NCBI RefSeq assembly: GCF_000800255.1
Contig: NZ_CP009747.1
Coordinates: 3,906,001 to 3,970,000 of the forward strand
Length of the DNA stretch: 64,000 nt
Reading direction: 5' to 3'
Origin: Pseudomonas parafulva
GTDB taxonomy: Bacteria > Pseudomonadota > Gammaproteobacteria > Pseudomonadales > Pseudomonadaceae
Of this stretch, positions 44,473-53,789 are shown in pieces (position 1 is the first letter of the stretch; each line of letters opens with the position of its first letter). A program made the position numbers and the translations under genes. Under the pieces are notes generated by a model. It did no database searches. It was not told where the DNA came from and saw only the letters and a program-made list of their open reading frames with translations.

Positions 44473-46089
44473 TCAGGAGAACGCAGCGGTGGCCGGCGGG
44501 CCGGTGACGGTGTCGGCAGCGCTTTCGCTTTCGTCATCGCCCTCCAGGCGCACCAGGGCGGCCGGCACGCCGGTGGCGGCGCCCCAGTAGTAGATTCCCA
44601 GCGCACAGATAGCGACGACGACGGTGTCCAGCGGGTGGCCGAGCACCCCCAGGCCGCCGAAGCTGCCCAGCCACGACAGCAGCAAGGTGATCGCGTAGAA
44701 GCCAATCAGCCAGGCCGAGGCGCGCACCTGCTGAGCCAGCGACAGGTGCTCGGTGGGGACGAAACGGCGGCACAGCAGGTACAGCACGAACATCGCGATC
44801 TGCAGCGTCAGCAGCCAGGACACCGTGCTCCAGCCGGACCAGTAGACGATCAGCGCCGCGATGATGAATGACAGCGGGCCGAGCACCGCCATGCCCTTGA
44901 CCCGGAACGGGCGTGGCATCTGCGGGGCGCTGCGACGCAGCGCGGCCACGCTCACCGGTGCCACGGCATAGCTGAGCACCAGCGCCGCCGAGACCACGTT
45001 GATCAGCGCTTCCCACGACGGGAAAGGCAGGGTCCAGAACACCGACAGCGCGAAGGTCAGCCACAGGGCCGGACGCGGGATGCCGGACTGTGCGTCGATG
45101 CGGGTGAAGTAGCGGAAGAAGGTGCCGGTCTGCGCCCAGCCGTAGATCACCCGGGGCGTGGCGTTCATGTAGATGTTGCCGCAGCCGCTGGGCGAGATCA
45201 CTGCGTCGGCCACCACCAGGTAGGCCAGCCAACCTACGCCCAGGGCCAGGGCGATGTCGCGGTACGGCAGCGCCAGTTCGCGGGTTATCCCGGCCCAGCC
45301 GTTGGCCAGCATCTCGGTCGGTACGCTGCCCAGAAAGGCCAATTGCAGCAGGGCGTAGATGGCCGTGGACAGCAGCACCGACAGAATCAGCGCGATGGGG
45401 ATGGTGCGCTGGGGATTCTTCACTTCGCTGGCCACCGAGATGATCGGGGTCAGGCCCAGGTAGGCGAAGATGATGCCGCCGGCCGACACCGCCATTTCCA
45501 CACCGGAGAGGCCGAACGGCGCGAATCCCTGGACCTGGAAGTTGGCGGGCTTGAAGAAGGTGAACAGCACGCCGATGACCAGCAGCGGCACGATGAACTT
45601 GAACACGCTGATCAGGTTGTTGGCTTTGGCGAAGGTTTTCACGCTGCGGTAATTGAGCCAGAAGAACAGCGCGAGCAAGGCGAACTGCACCAGCCAGCCC
45701 AGCACGGTGGGATCGCTGGAAGCGGTCTTGGTCAATCCCGGGAACCAGGCAGCGGCGTACTGGCGTGAGGCGACCACTTCGATGGCGATCAAGCTGGAGA
45801 AGGCGATCAGGGTGATGAAGCCCATCAGGTAACCCAGCAGCGGCCCATGGGAGTACACCGGATAACGCACCACGCCGCCCGCCCGTGGCAGGGCGGCGCC
45901 CAGCTCGCAATAGACGATGCCCAACAGCAGCACGGCGAAACCACCCAGCAGCCAGGAGAAAATTCCGGCTGGGCCGGCGATGGCCGAGACATGGCTGGCA
46001 GCGAACAGCCAGCCGGAGCCGAAAATCGCGCCGAGGCCGATGAACGTGAGGTCCAGCAGGGATAACTGTTTCTTGAATTTGCCTGACAT
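44473..46089 (-). CDS. APC-family amino acid permease, probable hydroxyproline transporter
   Basis: A 538-residue permease with about 12-13 membrane segments, beginning with the APC signature DLTFIGLGAIFGSGWLFAASH. SVASEVKNPQRTIPIALI is the conserved loop after segment 6. It is the first gene of the operon with the epimerase, deaminase, dehydrogenase and oxidase, and divergent from an AraC regulator, so hydroxyproline is the likely substrate. The acidic C-terminus is unremarkable. An AGG site precedes ATG 46089. Confidence 0.87.
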   Translation of the reverse strand: MSGKFKKQLSLLDLTFIGLGAIFGSGWLFAASHVSAIAGPAGIFSWLLGGFAVLLLGIVYCELGAALPRAGGVVRYPVYSHGPLLGYLMGFITLIAFSSLIAIEVVASRQYAAAWFPGLTKTASSDPTVLGWLVQFALLALFFWLNYRSVKTFAKANNLISVFKFIVPLLVIGVLFTFFKPANFQVQGFAPFGLSGVEMAVSAGGIIFAYLGLTPIISVASEVKNPQRTIPIALILSVLLSTAIYALLQLAFLGSVPTEMLANGWAGITRELALPYRDIALALGVGWLAYLVVADAVISPSGCGNIYMNATPRVIYGWAQTGTFFRYFTRIDAQSGIPRPALWLTFALSVFWTLPFPSWEALINVVSAALVLSYAVAPVSVAALRRSAPQMPRPFRVKGMAVLGPLSFIIAALIVYWSGWSTVSWLLTLQIAMFVLYLLCRRFVPTEHLSLAQQVRASAWLIGFYAITLLLSWLGSFGGLGVLGHPLDTVVVAICALGIYYWGAATGVPAALVRLEGDDESESAADTVTGPPATAAFS

Positions 46090-46389
46090 GGTTGCGCCTT
46101 GTTGTTGGTTATTGGATAGGCAGGTCTGATGTCACCCGAGGCGGCTAGGCGCCGCGATCGTGCTGAACGCAGGGCGGCGTTGCGCAGTAACAGAGTGAAC
46201 CGAGCGCGGGCTGGCTTCTTGATGGTTTTCGGCAGATGCGATGACGATATCGGCACAGTCGGCAGAAACGCTGGCGTGCCAGGGCGGGCCGCAGCTAGGC
46301 TGTCGATCGCACCTCGACAGGTCTGCGTGCTTCAGGCGAATGCCCGAGCAGGCCGGGTGCGGCCCTTTTCTTCAACCAAGAATCGACCG
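46090..46389. promoter_or_regulatory. Divergent promoter region of the hydroxyproline operon and its regulator
   Basis: 300 bp between the permease and regulator starts. It should carry both promoters and the regulator's sites. I see no strong -35/-10 pair; a short GCGGC-N5-GCCGC dyad occurs near 46142-46156. Confidence 0.35.
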
Positions 46390-47193
46390 ATGAACGATCT
46401 GCCACTGGCCACCCTGTACCAGTCTCTCGAGCAGTCCCGCCCGGCCACCTTGGAGGCCTTGCTGGCGGGCGTGTCGCTGCTGCTGCCGATCCTCGACGCC
46501 ATCCCCAACGCGGCGATCTTCATCAAGGATCCGGCAGCACGTTATGTGCTGGCCAACAGCACCTTGGTGCAGCGTTGCGGCTTGAGGCGCCTGCAGCCAC
46601 TGCTGGGCAAGACCAGCGCCGAGGTGTTCCCGGCGCAGTTGGGACCGGGCTATACCGAGCAGGACCGGCGGGTGTTGCAGGAGGGTCGGGTGCTGGAGGA
46701 CCAGTTGGAGCTGCACCTGTACGGCAGCCGCGAGCCGGGCTGGTGCCTGACCCACAAGCGCCCGCTCTACAATCATCTGGACGAGATCATCGGCCTGGTG
46801 GGTATTTCGGTCGACCTGCAGGCCGCTGCCGACCGCCACCCCGCCTACCGACGCCTGGCGGCGGTGGACGAGCATATCCGCAGGCACTTCCATCAGCCGA
46901 TCAGCCTGCGCGAGCTGACCCGCATCGCTGGGATCTCCGTGGCCCAACTGGAGCGCTACTGCAAACGGGTGTTCCACCTGACGCCGCGGCAGATGATCCA
47001 CAAGGCGCGATTGGAGCAGGCGCATCGGCTGTTGCTGAGCGACAGGCCGATCACCGAGGTGGCGATGGCCTGCGGCTACACCGATCACAGCGCCTTCAGT
47101 CGTCAGTTCAAGCAACTGACCGGCTTCACCCCGCGCCAGTATCGTCAGGCCACCTCGCGCAGCGCAGACGACGCAGTGCCGAATCGGTGCTGA
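46390..47193 (+). CDS. lhpR: PAS-AraC transcriptional regulator of hydroxyproline catabolism
   Basis: A 267-residue regulator. The N-terminal PAS-like domain (about 20-145; IPNAAIFIKDPAARYVLANSTLVQRCG, ending GLVGISVDLQ) precedes an AraC helix-turn-helix (about 158-255; SLRELTRIAGISVAQLERYCKRVF and EVAMACGYTDHSAFSRQFKQLTG). It is divergent from the hydroxyproline operon, the place of LhpR in pseudomonads. ATG 46390 is chosen where PAS homology begins; the frame is open upstream to 46129 without homology. The PAS-AraC architecture is unusual compared with cupin-AraC types. Confidence 0.83.
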   Translation: MNDLPLATLYQSLEQSRPATLEALLAGVSLLLPILDAIPNAAIFIKDPAARYVLANSTLVQRCGLRRLQPLLGKTSAEVFPAQLGPGYTEQDRRVLQEGRVLEDQLELHLYGSREPGWCLTHKRPLYNHLDEIIGLVGISVDLQAAADRHPAYRRLAAVDEHIRRHFHQPISLRELTRIAGISVAQLERYCKRVFHLTPRQMIHKARLEQAHRLLLSDRPITEVAMACGYTDHSAFSRQFKQLTGFTPRQYRQATSRSADDAVPNRC

Positions 47194-47359
47194 ACGAGGC
47201 ACGCGAAGTAATCTAGGACTGCCGAAAAAGCACAAAGTTTCATACGCAAATCAACAACTTAGAAGATTGTGTACAACTCGTGCCAATCGTCGGATTTTCG
47301 TTGCCAGCCCCTCCTTCGAGCGGCAAATTCCGCCTCGTCATCCCTATGAGGCTCTGTTG

Positions 47360-47830
47360 ATGAAGAAGTACTCCTCGATTCTGTTGTTGTCTCTCGGCCT
47401 GCTCAGCGGCGCTGCCATGGCCGGCGGTACCACCGAAGCCGGCGTTGGCGGCGCATTGGGCGGGGTACTCGGCTCGGTGGTCGGCCAGTCCATCGGCGGC
47501 AACACCGGCTCGGCCATTGGTGCGGGCTTGGGTGGTGCAGCGGGCAGCGCCGTCGGCGCCGACAAACGCCAGCGCGGTGAAGCGGCCATTGGCGGCGCAC
47601 TGGGCGCAGCGGGCGGTAACGTGGTGGGTCGCCAGTTGGGCGGCAGCACAGGCAGCCTGGTGGGCGCAGCGGCCGGCGGCGGCGCCGGTGGCGCGTTGGG
47701 CAACTATATGGGCAATCGCGCCGACCAGGACGATCGCCGCTACCGCCGCGACGACCGTCGTCACTGGGACCACGGCCCTCGTGATCGCCACTACGGCCAC
47801 CGCAAGCACGGGCGCCACGGTCGGCACTGA
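47360..47830 (+). CDS. Glycine-zipper protein with a His/Arg-rich tail
   Basis: A 156-residue exported protein. The signal peptide MKKYSSILLLSLGLLSGAAMA is cleaved before GGTTE. A long glycine-zipper region (about 22-117) has repeated GxxxG units, for example GGALGGVLGSVVGQSIGG and GAGLGGAAGSAVGAD. The C-terminal tail (about 122-156) is dense in Asp, Arg, His and Tyr (DDRRYRRDDRRHWDHG). Glycine-zipper proteins insert in or stabilise outer-membrane assemblies; the tail could bind metal or nucleic acid. No lipobox cysteine. AGG precedes ATG 47360. Confidence 0.82.
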   Translation: MKKYSSILLLSLGLLSGAAMAGGTTEAGVGGALGGVLGSVVGQSIGGNTGSAIGAGLGGAAGSAVGADKRQRGEAAIGGALGAAGGNVVGRQLGGSTGSLVGAAAGGGAGGALGNYMGNRADQDDRRYRRDDRRHWDHGPRDRHYGHRKHGRHGRH

Positions 47831-47859
47831 TACACGCCACGCCCTACGCCTGACACCTA

Positions 47860-47888
47860 AGGCCTCGCCCTCACCCGGCGAGGTCTTT
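47860..47888 (+). terminator. Terminator after the glycine-zipper gene
   Basis: The stem CCTCGCC (47863-47869) and GGCGAGG (47877-47883) is followed by TCTTTGCGTTT. It lies about 30 bp after the stop. Confidence 0.6.
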
Positions 47889-48044
47889 GCGTTTGGGCAA
47901 ATGACAGGGCTTAGGGGCCTCCCCGATATGGAGGCCGAGAGTCACTGGATATGATTTCCCATCCGCCATCAGAACACGGGACGCAGGGAATGCGCACGAG
48001 CATCGTCGATCCAACATGCCAGCCCGGCCCCGGGAGGCCTTAGG

Positions 48045-48848
48045 ATGACGGACGCCACCTGCACTCCAACGCTGGACCAGGCCTGCTTCGAGCGTATCCG
48101 TCAGCGGGTCTGCCAGGCCACGGGCTATCGCCTGGCCGACGAGCGCCGCGCGGTGGTCGCCAGTCGCCTGCAATCGCGCCTGCAACACCACGGCCTGACC
48201 AGCTTCGACGCCTATCTCGAGCGCGTCGACGAACAGCCCGCCGAACAGGCGTTGCTGTTGAGCCTGCTGATCGCCCGCGACACCTATTTTTTCCGCGAAC
48301 ACCGCCACTTCGAGCATCTGTTTCGCTGGCTGCAGAGCCTGGATCATCCACCGCGTCTGTGGAGCGCCGCCTGCGCCAGTGGCGAGGAAGCCTGGAGCCT
48401 GGCCATGGTGGCCGACCAGAGCGTACCGACCGGCTGGGAAGTCCTGGCCAGCGACTACGACAGTGGCTTGCTGCAACAGGCGGCCCGTGGCCGCTACGAC
48501 TTGTCCCAGGCACGCTATTTCCCCCCCGGCTGGATGAGCCGCTACTGCCTGTGTGGTGCCGAGCCACCTGCCAGTCGTCTACAGATCGCCTCCGGTCTGC
48601 GGGAGCGGGTACGCTTCGAGCACATCAATCTGATCCAGCCATTGCCGGATGGTCTGGGTGAGTTCGACGCGATCCTGCTGCGCAATTTGCTCGCGGGTTT
48701 CGACCAGCGATGCAAGGCCGATGTGCTGCTGCGCCTGATGCCCCACCTGCGCCCCGGCGGGCTGCTGATGATCGGTCACAGCGAAAGCATCCACGGCCTG
48801 GACCTGCCACTGCGGCCGATACTGCCGTCAGTGTTCGAACGCTTATGA
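48045..48848 (+). CDS. CheR-family methyltransferase, orphan and divergent
   Basis: A 267-residue CheR-like protein. The N-terminal CheR domain holds LIARDTYFFREHRHFEHL (the TxFFR site), then the SAM-binding motif as WSAACASGEEAWSLAMVA, where classical CheR has CSTGEEPYS, and FDAILLRNLLAGFDQ where CheR has CRNVLIYF. GGLLMIGHSESIHG ends the domain. Chemoreceptor methylation is the family function, but no MCP, CheB or CheA is nearby and the variations suggest a specialised role. GGGAGG precedes ATG 48045. A LuxR-type regulator follows after 118 bp. Confidence 0.8.
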   Translation: MTDATCTPTLDQACFERIRQRVCQATGYRLADERRAVVASRLQSRLQHHGLTSFDAYLERVDEQPAEQALLLSLLIARDTYFFREHRHFEHLFRWLQSLDHPPRLWSAACASGEEAWSLAMVADQSVPTGWEVLASDYDSGLLQQAARGRYDLSQARYFPPGWMSRYCLCGAEPPASRLQIASGLRERVRFEHINLIQPLPDGLGEFDAILLRNLLAGFDQRCKADVLLRLMPHLRPGGLLMIGHSESIHGLDLPLRPILPSVFERL

Positions 48849-48966
48849 TGAACAGCACTGCCGCATCGAACGGCAGACAAGGACTGGTCGCGCTCCCGCG
48901 CGGCAGTGCGCTTGTGGATCGAGCAGGCCTGCCGCCCCCCTTCCCTTGCGAAACAGGCCTTGACCC

Positions 48967-49623
48967 ATGCCTTGCCGAATCCTGCTTGCCGACGACTCGC
49001 CCCTTTTCCGCGCCGGCCTGCGCGCCCTGCTCGAACAGAAGAAGGAATACGCCGTCGTAGCCGACACCAGCGATGCCATGAGCGCCGTGGCCCTGGCGGA
49101 AAAGCTGCGGCCGGAAATCGTCGTGCTGGACATGAACAGCGACACCCTGAACCGCCAGCAAGTGCTGCAAGAGCTGTTCATCCGCGTACCGGGCAGCCGC
49201 GTGCTGATGCTGTCGGCGCGCTCGGAGCTGGAGCATGTGATGAACTGCCTGCAGCTCGGCGCACAGGGTTTCCTGCTCAAAAGCGCCACGGTCTGCGAAT
49301 TCGAACAGGCCTTGCAGACCTTGCGCAGTGGCGGTCAGTACTTGTCATCGACGGTGCTGCCGATGGTCATCGGCCAGGCCCTCAAGCACAACCGCAAGCG
49401 CCCGGCCAGCCCCGCACAGGCTCCGCTGACCCCACGCCAACTGGAGATCCTGCGCCTGATCGCGCGGGGCGAAAGCACCCGTTCGATCGCCGACGGCCTG
49501 GGCCTGAGCGTCAAGACCGTCGAAGCCCATCGCTCGCAGATCATGCACCGCCTGCAGATCCACGATGTCCCCGGACTGGTGCTGTTCGCCGTCCGCGAGG
49601 GCATCATCTGCCTCAACGATTGA
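48967..49623 (+). CDS. NarL/LuxR-family response regulator
   Basis: A 218-residue two-component regulator. The receiver has ADDSPLFRAGLRALLEQ and the phospho-acceptor D55 in VVLDMNSD. The C-terminal GerE helix-turn-helix is LTPRQLEILRLIARGESTRSIADGLGLSVKTVEAHRSQIM. No cognate kinase is next to it. Its 3' end overlaps the convergent thioesterase gene by 11 bp. Confidence 0.9.
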   Translation: MPCRILLADDSPLFRAGLRALLEQKKEYAVVADTSDAMSAVALAEKLRPEIVVLDMNSDTLNRQQVLQELFIRVPGSRVLMLSARSELEHVMNCLQLGAQGFLLKSATVCEFEQALQTLRSGGQYLSSTVLPMVIGQALKHNRKRPASPAQAPLTPRQLEILRLIARGESTRSIADGLGLSVKTVEAHRSQIMHRLQIHDVPGLVLFAVREGIICLND

Positions 49624-50047
49624 GCGACAACCCGGCCAGGATCAATTGCAGGGTTTCGGGCAGCGTTGCAGCACGGCCCGTGGCGCGCTCGACGAACACT
49701 TGCACCACTCGGCCCATCGCGCAGGCTTCTGACTCACCCGGACGATACAGTGCCAGACGGAACTCGACGGTGCTGCCACCCAGGCGCGAGACACCCAGCG
49801 CCACTTCGAGCACATCGGGGAAGCCTGGCAAGGCGAAGAAATCGGCCGCCGAACTGACCACCAACGCCGCCAGCTCGCCTTCACGCAGGTCGAGTTCGGC
49901 CTGCTCGACCAGAAAAGCCTGGATGGCGGTTTCGAACAGGGCATGCACGGTGGAGCCGGCCATGTGGCCGTTGTGATCGTTGTCCTGCGGGCGGGTGAGG
50001 ATGGGGTGGAAATGCGAGAAGGCACTGCGCTGGATGGACTCGGTCAT
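49613..50047 (-). CDS. Acyl-CoA thioesterase, hotdog fold
   Basis: A 144-residue 4HBT-family protein. DNDHNGHMAGSTVHALFETAIQAFLVEQ (about 22-49) carries the conserved Asp/Asn-His-Gly catalytic segment of acyl-CoA thioesterases of the YbgC/FcbC type. ATG 50047 is chosen because homology starts there; an ATG at 50089 adds 14 residues. Substrate not predictable. Confidence 0.85.
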   Translation of the reverse strand: MTESIQRSAFSHFHPILTRPQDNDHNGHMAGSTVHALFETAIQAFLVEQAELDLREGELAALVVSSAADFFALPGFPDVLEVALGVSRLGGSTVEFRLALYRPGESEACAMGRVVQVFVERATGRAATLPETLQLILAGLSLNR

Positions 50048-50136
50048 GGGGTATCCAAAGCGGGTGGCGGGAAAACAAGCTTCCCACATTTGCCCGAAGA
50101 CACTCCAGAGGCACGCGCAGCGCCCTCGCCAGTCAC

Positions 50137-50160
50137 AAAAAAGCCGCCCCGAGGGGCGGC
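50137..50160 (-). terminator. Intrinsic terminator of pckA
   Basis: GCCGCCCC (50143-50150) pairs with GGGGCGGC (50153-50160), most probably as a 7-bp stem with loop CGAG. On the minus strand a run of six U follows (50142-50137). It lies 22 bp after the pckA stop. Confidence 0.85.
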
Positions 50161-50181
50161 TCTTCGTCGCGTGGAACGCGC

Positions 50182-51729
50182 TTACAGCTGCGGACCGGCC
50201 GCCTTGATGGCTTCAGAGACGTCGAACTTCTTGAAGTTCTCGGTGAACAGCTTGGCCAGGCCTTTGGCGGCCTCGTCGTAGGCGGCCGGGTCAGCCCAGG
50301 TGTTGCGTGGGTTGAGCAGTTCGGTGTCGACGCCCGGGACGGCCTTCGGCACGTCCAGGTTGATGATGTCCAGGTGCTCGGTTTCGGCACCGATCAGCGC
50401 GCCGCTCTGGATCGCAGCGATCACGGCACGGGTAGTCGGGATGCTGAAGCGCTTGCCAACGCCATAGCCACCGCCAGTCCAACCGGTGTTGACCAGGTAG
50501 ACCTTGGAGCCGAAGCCTTTGATACGCTTGATCAGCAGCTCGGCGTACTCACCCGCCGGACGCGGGAAGAACGGCGCGCCGAAGCAGGTGGAGAAGGTCG
50601 ACTTGATGCCGCTGCCCGAGCCCATTTCGGTGGAACCGACCAGGGCGGTGTAGCCGGACAGGAAGTGATAGGCCGCCTGCTCGTTGTTCAGGATCGACAC
50701 AGGCGGCAGCACGCCGGTCAGGTCGCAGGTCAGGAAGATGACGGCATTCGGCTCGCCGCCCAGGTTCTTTTCGGAACGCTTGGCGACGTGCTCCAGTGGG
50801 TAGGCGGCGCGGCTGTTCTGGGTCAGGCTGACGTTGGCGTAGTCGGCATGGCCGGCTTCGTCGATGACCACGTTTTCCAGCACTGCGCCATGCTTGATGG
50901 CTTTCCAGATGACCGGCTCGTTCTTCTCGGACAAGTCGATGCACTTGGCGTAGCAGCCGCCTTCGATATTGAAAACGACGCCCTCGCCCCAGCCGTGCTC
51001 GTCGTCACCGATCAGGTAACGGCTTTCGTCGGCCGACAGGGTGGTCTTGCCGGTGCCGGACAGGCCGAAGAACAGGGTCACGTCGCCTGCCTCGCCAATG
51101 TTGGCGGCGCAGTGCATAGGCAGTACGTCAGCAGCCGGCAGCAGGAAGTTCTGCACCGAGAACATGGCCTTCTTCATTTCGCCGGCGTAGCGCATGCCGG
51201 CGATCAGCACCTTCTTCTGGGCGAAGTTGAGGATGACGCAGCCATCGGAGTTGGTGCCGTCACGCTCGGGCACGCACTCGAAATTGGCGACGTTCAGCAC
51301 CTGCCACTGGTCGCGACCGGCCGGGTTGAACTGGCCGTCTTCCGGGCTGATGAACAGGCAGCGGCCGAACAGGTTCTGCCAGGCGGTCTGGGTGGTCATC
51401 TTGACCGGCAGGTAGTGCTCTTGGGCAGCACCGACGTGCACGTAGGAAACGAAGTGTTCCTGAGCGTTGTTGAACGCCTCGACGCGGTCCCACAGGGCAT
51501 CGAACTTGTCGGCCGGGAACTTGCGGTTGATAGGGCCCCAGGCAATGGCGGCAGAGGTGCTCGGCTCATCGACGATGAAGCGGTCAGCGGGCGAACGACC
51601 GGTGCGGTGACCGGTTTCCACGACCAGTGCGCCAGTATCGGCCAGCACGCCTTCCTTGCGAGACAGCGCTTGTTTCACCAGCTCGTCGACGCTCAGGTCG
51701 GTGTACACGGTGTTGTTGGCTTGCGTCAT
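50182..51729 (-). CDS. pckA: ATP-dependent phosphoenolpyruvate carboxykinase PckA
   Basis: A 515-residue enzyme making PEP from oxaloacetate with ATP, the gateway to gluconeogenesis. The kinase-1a P-loop is [11 protein letters not shown], the PEPCK-specific region is [14 protein letters not shown], and [15 protein letters not shown] and the C-terminal [15 protein letters not shown] are intact. ATG 51729 follows GGGG; in-frame ATGs at 51741 and 51789 are alternatives. It is a monocistronic unit ending at a strong terminator. Confidence 0.97.
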   Translation of the reverse strand: MTQANNTVYTDLSVDELVKQALSRKEGVLADTGALVVETGHRTGRSPADRFIVDEPSTSAAIAWGPINRKFPADKFDALWDRVEAFNNAQEHFVSYVHVGAAQEHYLPVKMTTQTAWQNLFGRCLFISPEDGQFNPAGRDQWQVLNVANFECVPERDGTNSDGCVILNFAQKKVLIAGMRYAGEMKKAMFSVQNFLLPAADVLPMHCAANIGEAGDVTLFFGLSGTGKTTLSADESRYLIGDDEHGWGEGVVFNIEGGCYAKCIDLSEKNEPVIWKAIKHGAVLENVVIDEAGHADYANVSLTQNSRAAYPLEHVAKRSEKNLGGEPNAVIFLTCDLTGVLPPVSILNNEQAAYHFLSGYTALVGSTEMGSGSGIKSTFSTCFGAPFFPRPAGEYAELLIKRIKGFGSKVYLVNTGWTGGGYGVGKRFSIPTTRAVIAAIQSGALIGAETEHLDIINLDVPKAVPGVDTELLNPRNTWADPAAYDEAAKGLAKLFTENFKKFDVSEAIKAAGPQL

Positions 51730-51833
51730 GAGATACCCCATCCGGCCCGAGGCCGAGTGCTCCAAACGTTTTGTAGTGGTCTGTTTCAAACTACTACAGC
51801 GAAAAAAGTGGCCGGATTATGCCAGAAACGCCC

Positions 51834-51887
51834 AAAAAAAGTAGGCCCCTCCTGTCGTATCTGCGCTTTTGCGCAGTTAGACAGGAG
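51834..51887 (-). terminator. Compound hairpin terminator of hslO
   Basis: Outer arms CTCCTGTC (51849-51856) and GACAGGAG (51880-51887) enclose an inner stem CTGCGC-TTTT-GCGCAG. On the minus strand it is followed by GGGGCCTACTTTTTTT. It lies 22 bp after the hslO stop and upstream of pckA. Confidence 0.75.
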
Positions 51888-51908
51888 AATCTCCTGTGAT
51901 GAAGCGTT

Positions 51909-52808
51909 TCAGTGGAGAGTTTCTGATGCCCCGTCCGTGCCACCGCCAGCGAACAATTGCGCTACATCGGTTGCATCGAAGAGATAGCGCTCGTTGCAGA
52001 ACTGGCAATCGATTTCCACCGTGCCGCCACATTCCTCGACCAGCGCCTTGGCATCGGCCTCGCCGAGGCTGACCAAGGCATTGCCGGAGCGCTCTCGGGA
52101 GCAACTGCAACTGAAGCGCAGTGGCTCGACATCGAACAGGCGCACAGCGTCCTCGTGATAGAGGCGATGCAGCAAGGTTTCGTTGTCCAGCGCCCACTCC
52201 TGGGCCTTGAGGGTACTGGCCAGGGCCACTACATGCTGCCAGCTCTCGTCACGCGCTTCGTCATCGGGCTGGCGATCGCGCGGCAACTGCTGCAACAACA
52301 GGCCACGGGCCTTGCCGGCGGAGGCATCGAGCCAGAAGCGGGTGTTCAACTGCTGGGACTGCACGAAGTAGTTGGTGAAGCACTCGGACAGGTTCGCGCC
52401 ATCCAGGTCGACGGTGCCCTGGTAGCGCTGGCCTTTGATCGGGTCGATGGTCAGCGTGAGGTGACCGTCGGGCATCAGCTCGGCGAGGCCGGCCTCGTCG
52501 GCGATCTGGTCGGCCTCGTAGCGGGCCATGCCGCGGATGTCGCGCTCGCCCGAGCACTCGACCATGAGCAGCGGGATGGGCCCTTGCGAGCGCGCCTGGA
52601 GAATCAGCAAGCCGTCGAACTTGAGTGCACCGACCAGGAGCGAGGTGGCGGCCATCAGTTCACCCAGCAGCGTGGCGACCGGCTGCGGATAGGGATGGCG
52701 CGCCAGCACTTCGCCGTAGCTGTGGTCGAGGGAGACCCATTCGCCACGTACGTCGCGGTCTTCGAAAAGGAAGCGTTGGGTGAAATCGGTGTCAGGTAAA
52801 TCGCTCAT
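51909..52808 (-). CDS. hslO: Redox-regulated chaperone Hsp33
   Basis: A 299-residue holdase activated by oxidation. The C-terminal zinc switch has FSCSCSRER and [11 protein letters not shown], the CxC and CxxC pairs that form disulfides on activation. The N-terminal dimerisation domain starts [23 protein letters not shown] 52808 is chosen; an in-frame ATG at 52847 adds a non-homologous leader. Divergent from the PAP2 gene. Confidence 0.95.
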   Translation of the reverse strand: MSDLPDTDFTQRFLFEDRDVRGEWVSLDHSYGEVLARHPYPQPVATLLGELMAATSLLVGALKFDGLLILQARSQGPIPLLMVECSGERDIRGMARYEADQIADEAGLAELMPDGHLTLTIDPIKGQRYQGTVDLDGANLSECFTNYFVQSQQLNTRFWLDASAGKARGLLLQQLPRDRQPDDEARDESWQHVVALASTLKAQEWALDNETLLHRLYHEDAVRLFDVEPLRFSCSCSRERSGNALVSLGEADAKALVEECGGTVEIDCQFCNERYLFDATDVAQLFAGGGTDGASETLH

Positions 52809-52925
52809 GGTTTCCCGGCTATCTGAATATTCTGAAAAGGATGACAAAATGATTGCAAGAGCCTACAAAGGCCCGTCGAAAGCGCCCACAAGGCGCTGAA
52901 CTCAAGCTGGCGATCGAGGTATTTT

Positions 52926-53726
52926 ATGGATAATCGGCCACTGTTCCAACCAAGGTGGTCCTGGGGACCGCTGGCATTCTGCACCCTGCTGCCTATTGCA
53001 CTACTGTGTTTCTGGTTGTGGCCGTTTGGCCAGATCCTGTTTCTGACTTTCGACGAGTGGCTGTTCCGCAGCCTCAACACGCCATTGGCCGACAACGCCG
53101 TCTGGCGCTGGATCTGGACCGTGGGCAGCCTGCGGCCCTTCGATATCGTCGTCGGCCTGATCCTGCTCGCCTTGCTGATCAAGGGCGACTGGGTGTTCAA
53201 GGCCGTTCAGGTTCGCCAGGCATTCTTCGGCTTTTTCGTCAGCCTGCTGCTGTTAGTGGTGGTGCGCGCGCTGTTTTCCAAGTGGGTCGATGCATCCGGT
53301 TGGCAGCATGACAGCCCGTCGATCGTGTTCGACGACGCCGTGCGCCTGAGCCAGTACTACCCGCACCTGGAAGAGCACTGGGAACTGAAAGACCGGTCGA
53401 GCAAGAGCTTCCCAGGCGATCACGCCTCGGTGTTGCTGCTCTGGGCACTGTTCATGAGCCTGTTCAGCCGGCGCCTAGTCCAAGCCCTGGCGATCTGGGC
53501 CCTGGCCACGCTGTTCATGCTGCCACGGCTGGTGGCCGGCGCGCACTGGGGCCAGGACGACTACGTCGGCGGGCTGGGCATGGCCGTGCTGGCACTGGGC
53601 TGGACCGTGCACACGCCGCTAGCGGCCAAGGCCAGCGCGGCGCTGGTGCGCTGGACCGCGCCGCTGTTCCGACTGCTGGGCAAGCTGCCGCTGATTGGAC
53701 GCATGAGCGTGATTCGCGGCGCCTGA
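52926..53726 (+). CDS. PAP2-family membrane phosphatase
   Basis: A 266-residue inner-membrane phosphatase with about six membrane segments. Catalytic motifs are KSFPGDHASV (variant of PSGH) and RLVAGAHWGQDDYVGG (SRxxxxxHxxxD), with a preceding lysine in DRSSK. Members dephosphorylate lipids such as undecaprenyl pyrophosphate or phosphatidic acid derivatives, or in LpxE/LpxT-like cases lipid A. The substrate is not predictable. GAGGT precedes ATG 52926. Confidence 0.87.
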   Translation: MDNRPLFQPRWSWGPLAFCTLLPIALLCFWLWPFGQILFLTFDEWLFRSLNTPLADNAVWRWIWTVGSLRPFDIVVGLILLALLIKGDWVFKAVQVRQAFFGFFVSLLLLVVVRALFSKWVDASGWQHDSPSIVFDDAVRLSQYYPHLEEHWELKDRSSKSFPGDHASVLLLWALFMSLFSRRLVQALAIWALATLFMLPRLVAGAHWGQDDYVGGLGMAVLALGWTVHTPLAAKASAALVRWTAPLFRLLGKLPLIGRMSVIRGA

Positions 53727-53740
53727 ACCGCGTGTTGTCG

Positions 53741-53774
53741 GTCAACCGCGCCGAGCCAACGGCGCGGCTGACCG
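53741..53774. terminator. Hairpin between convergent PAP2 and hslR genes
   Basis: The 13-bp stem GGTCAACCGCGCC (53741-53753) and GGCGCGGCTGACC (53762-53774) has one mismatch and an 8-nt loop. No long T-run. Confidence 0.6.
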
Positions 53775-53789
53775 CACAGTTGAAATCGC

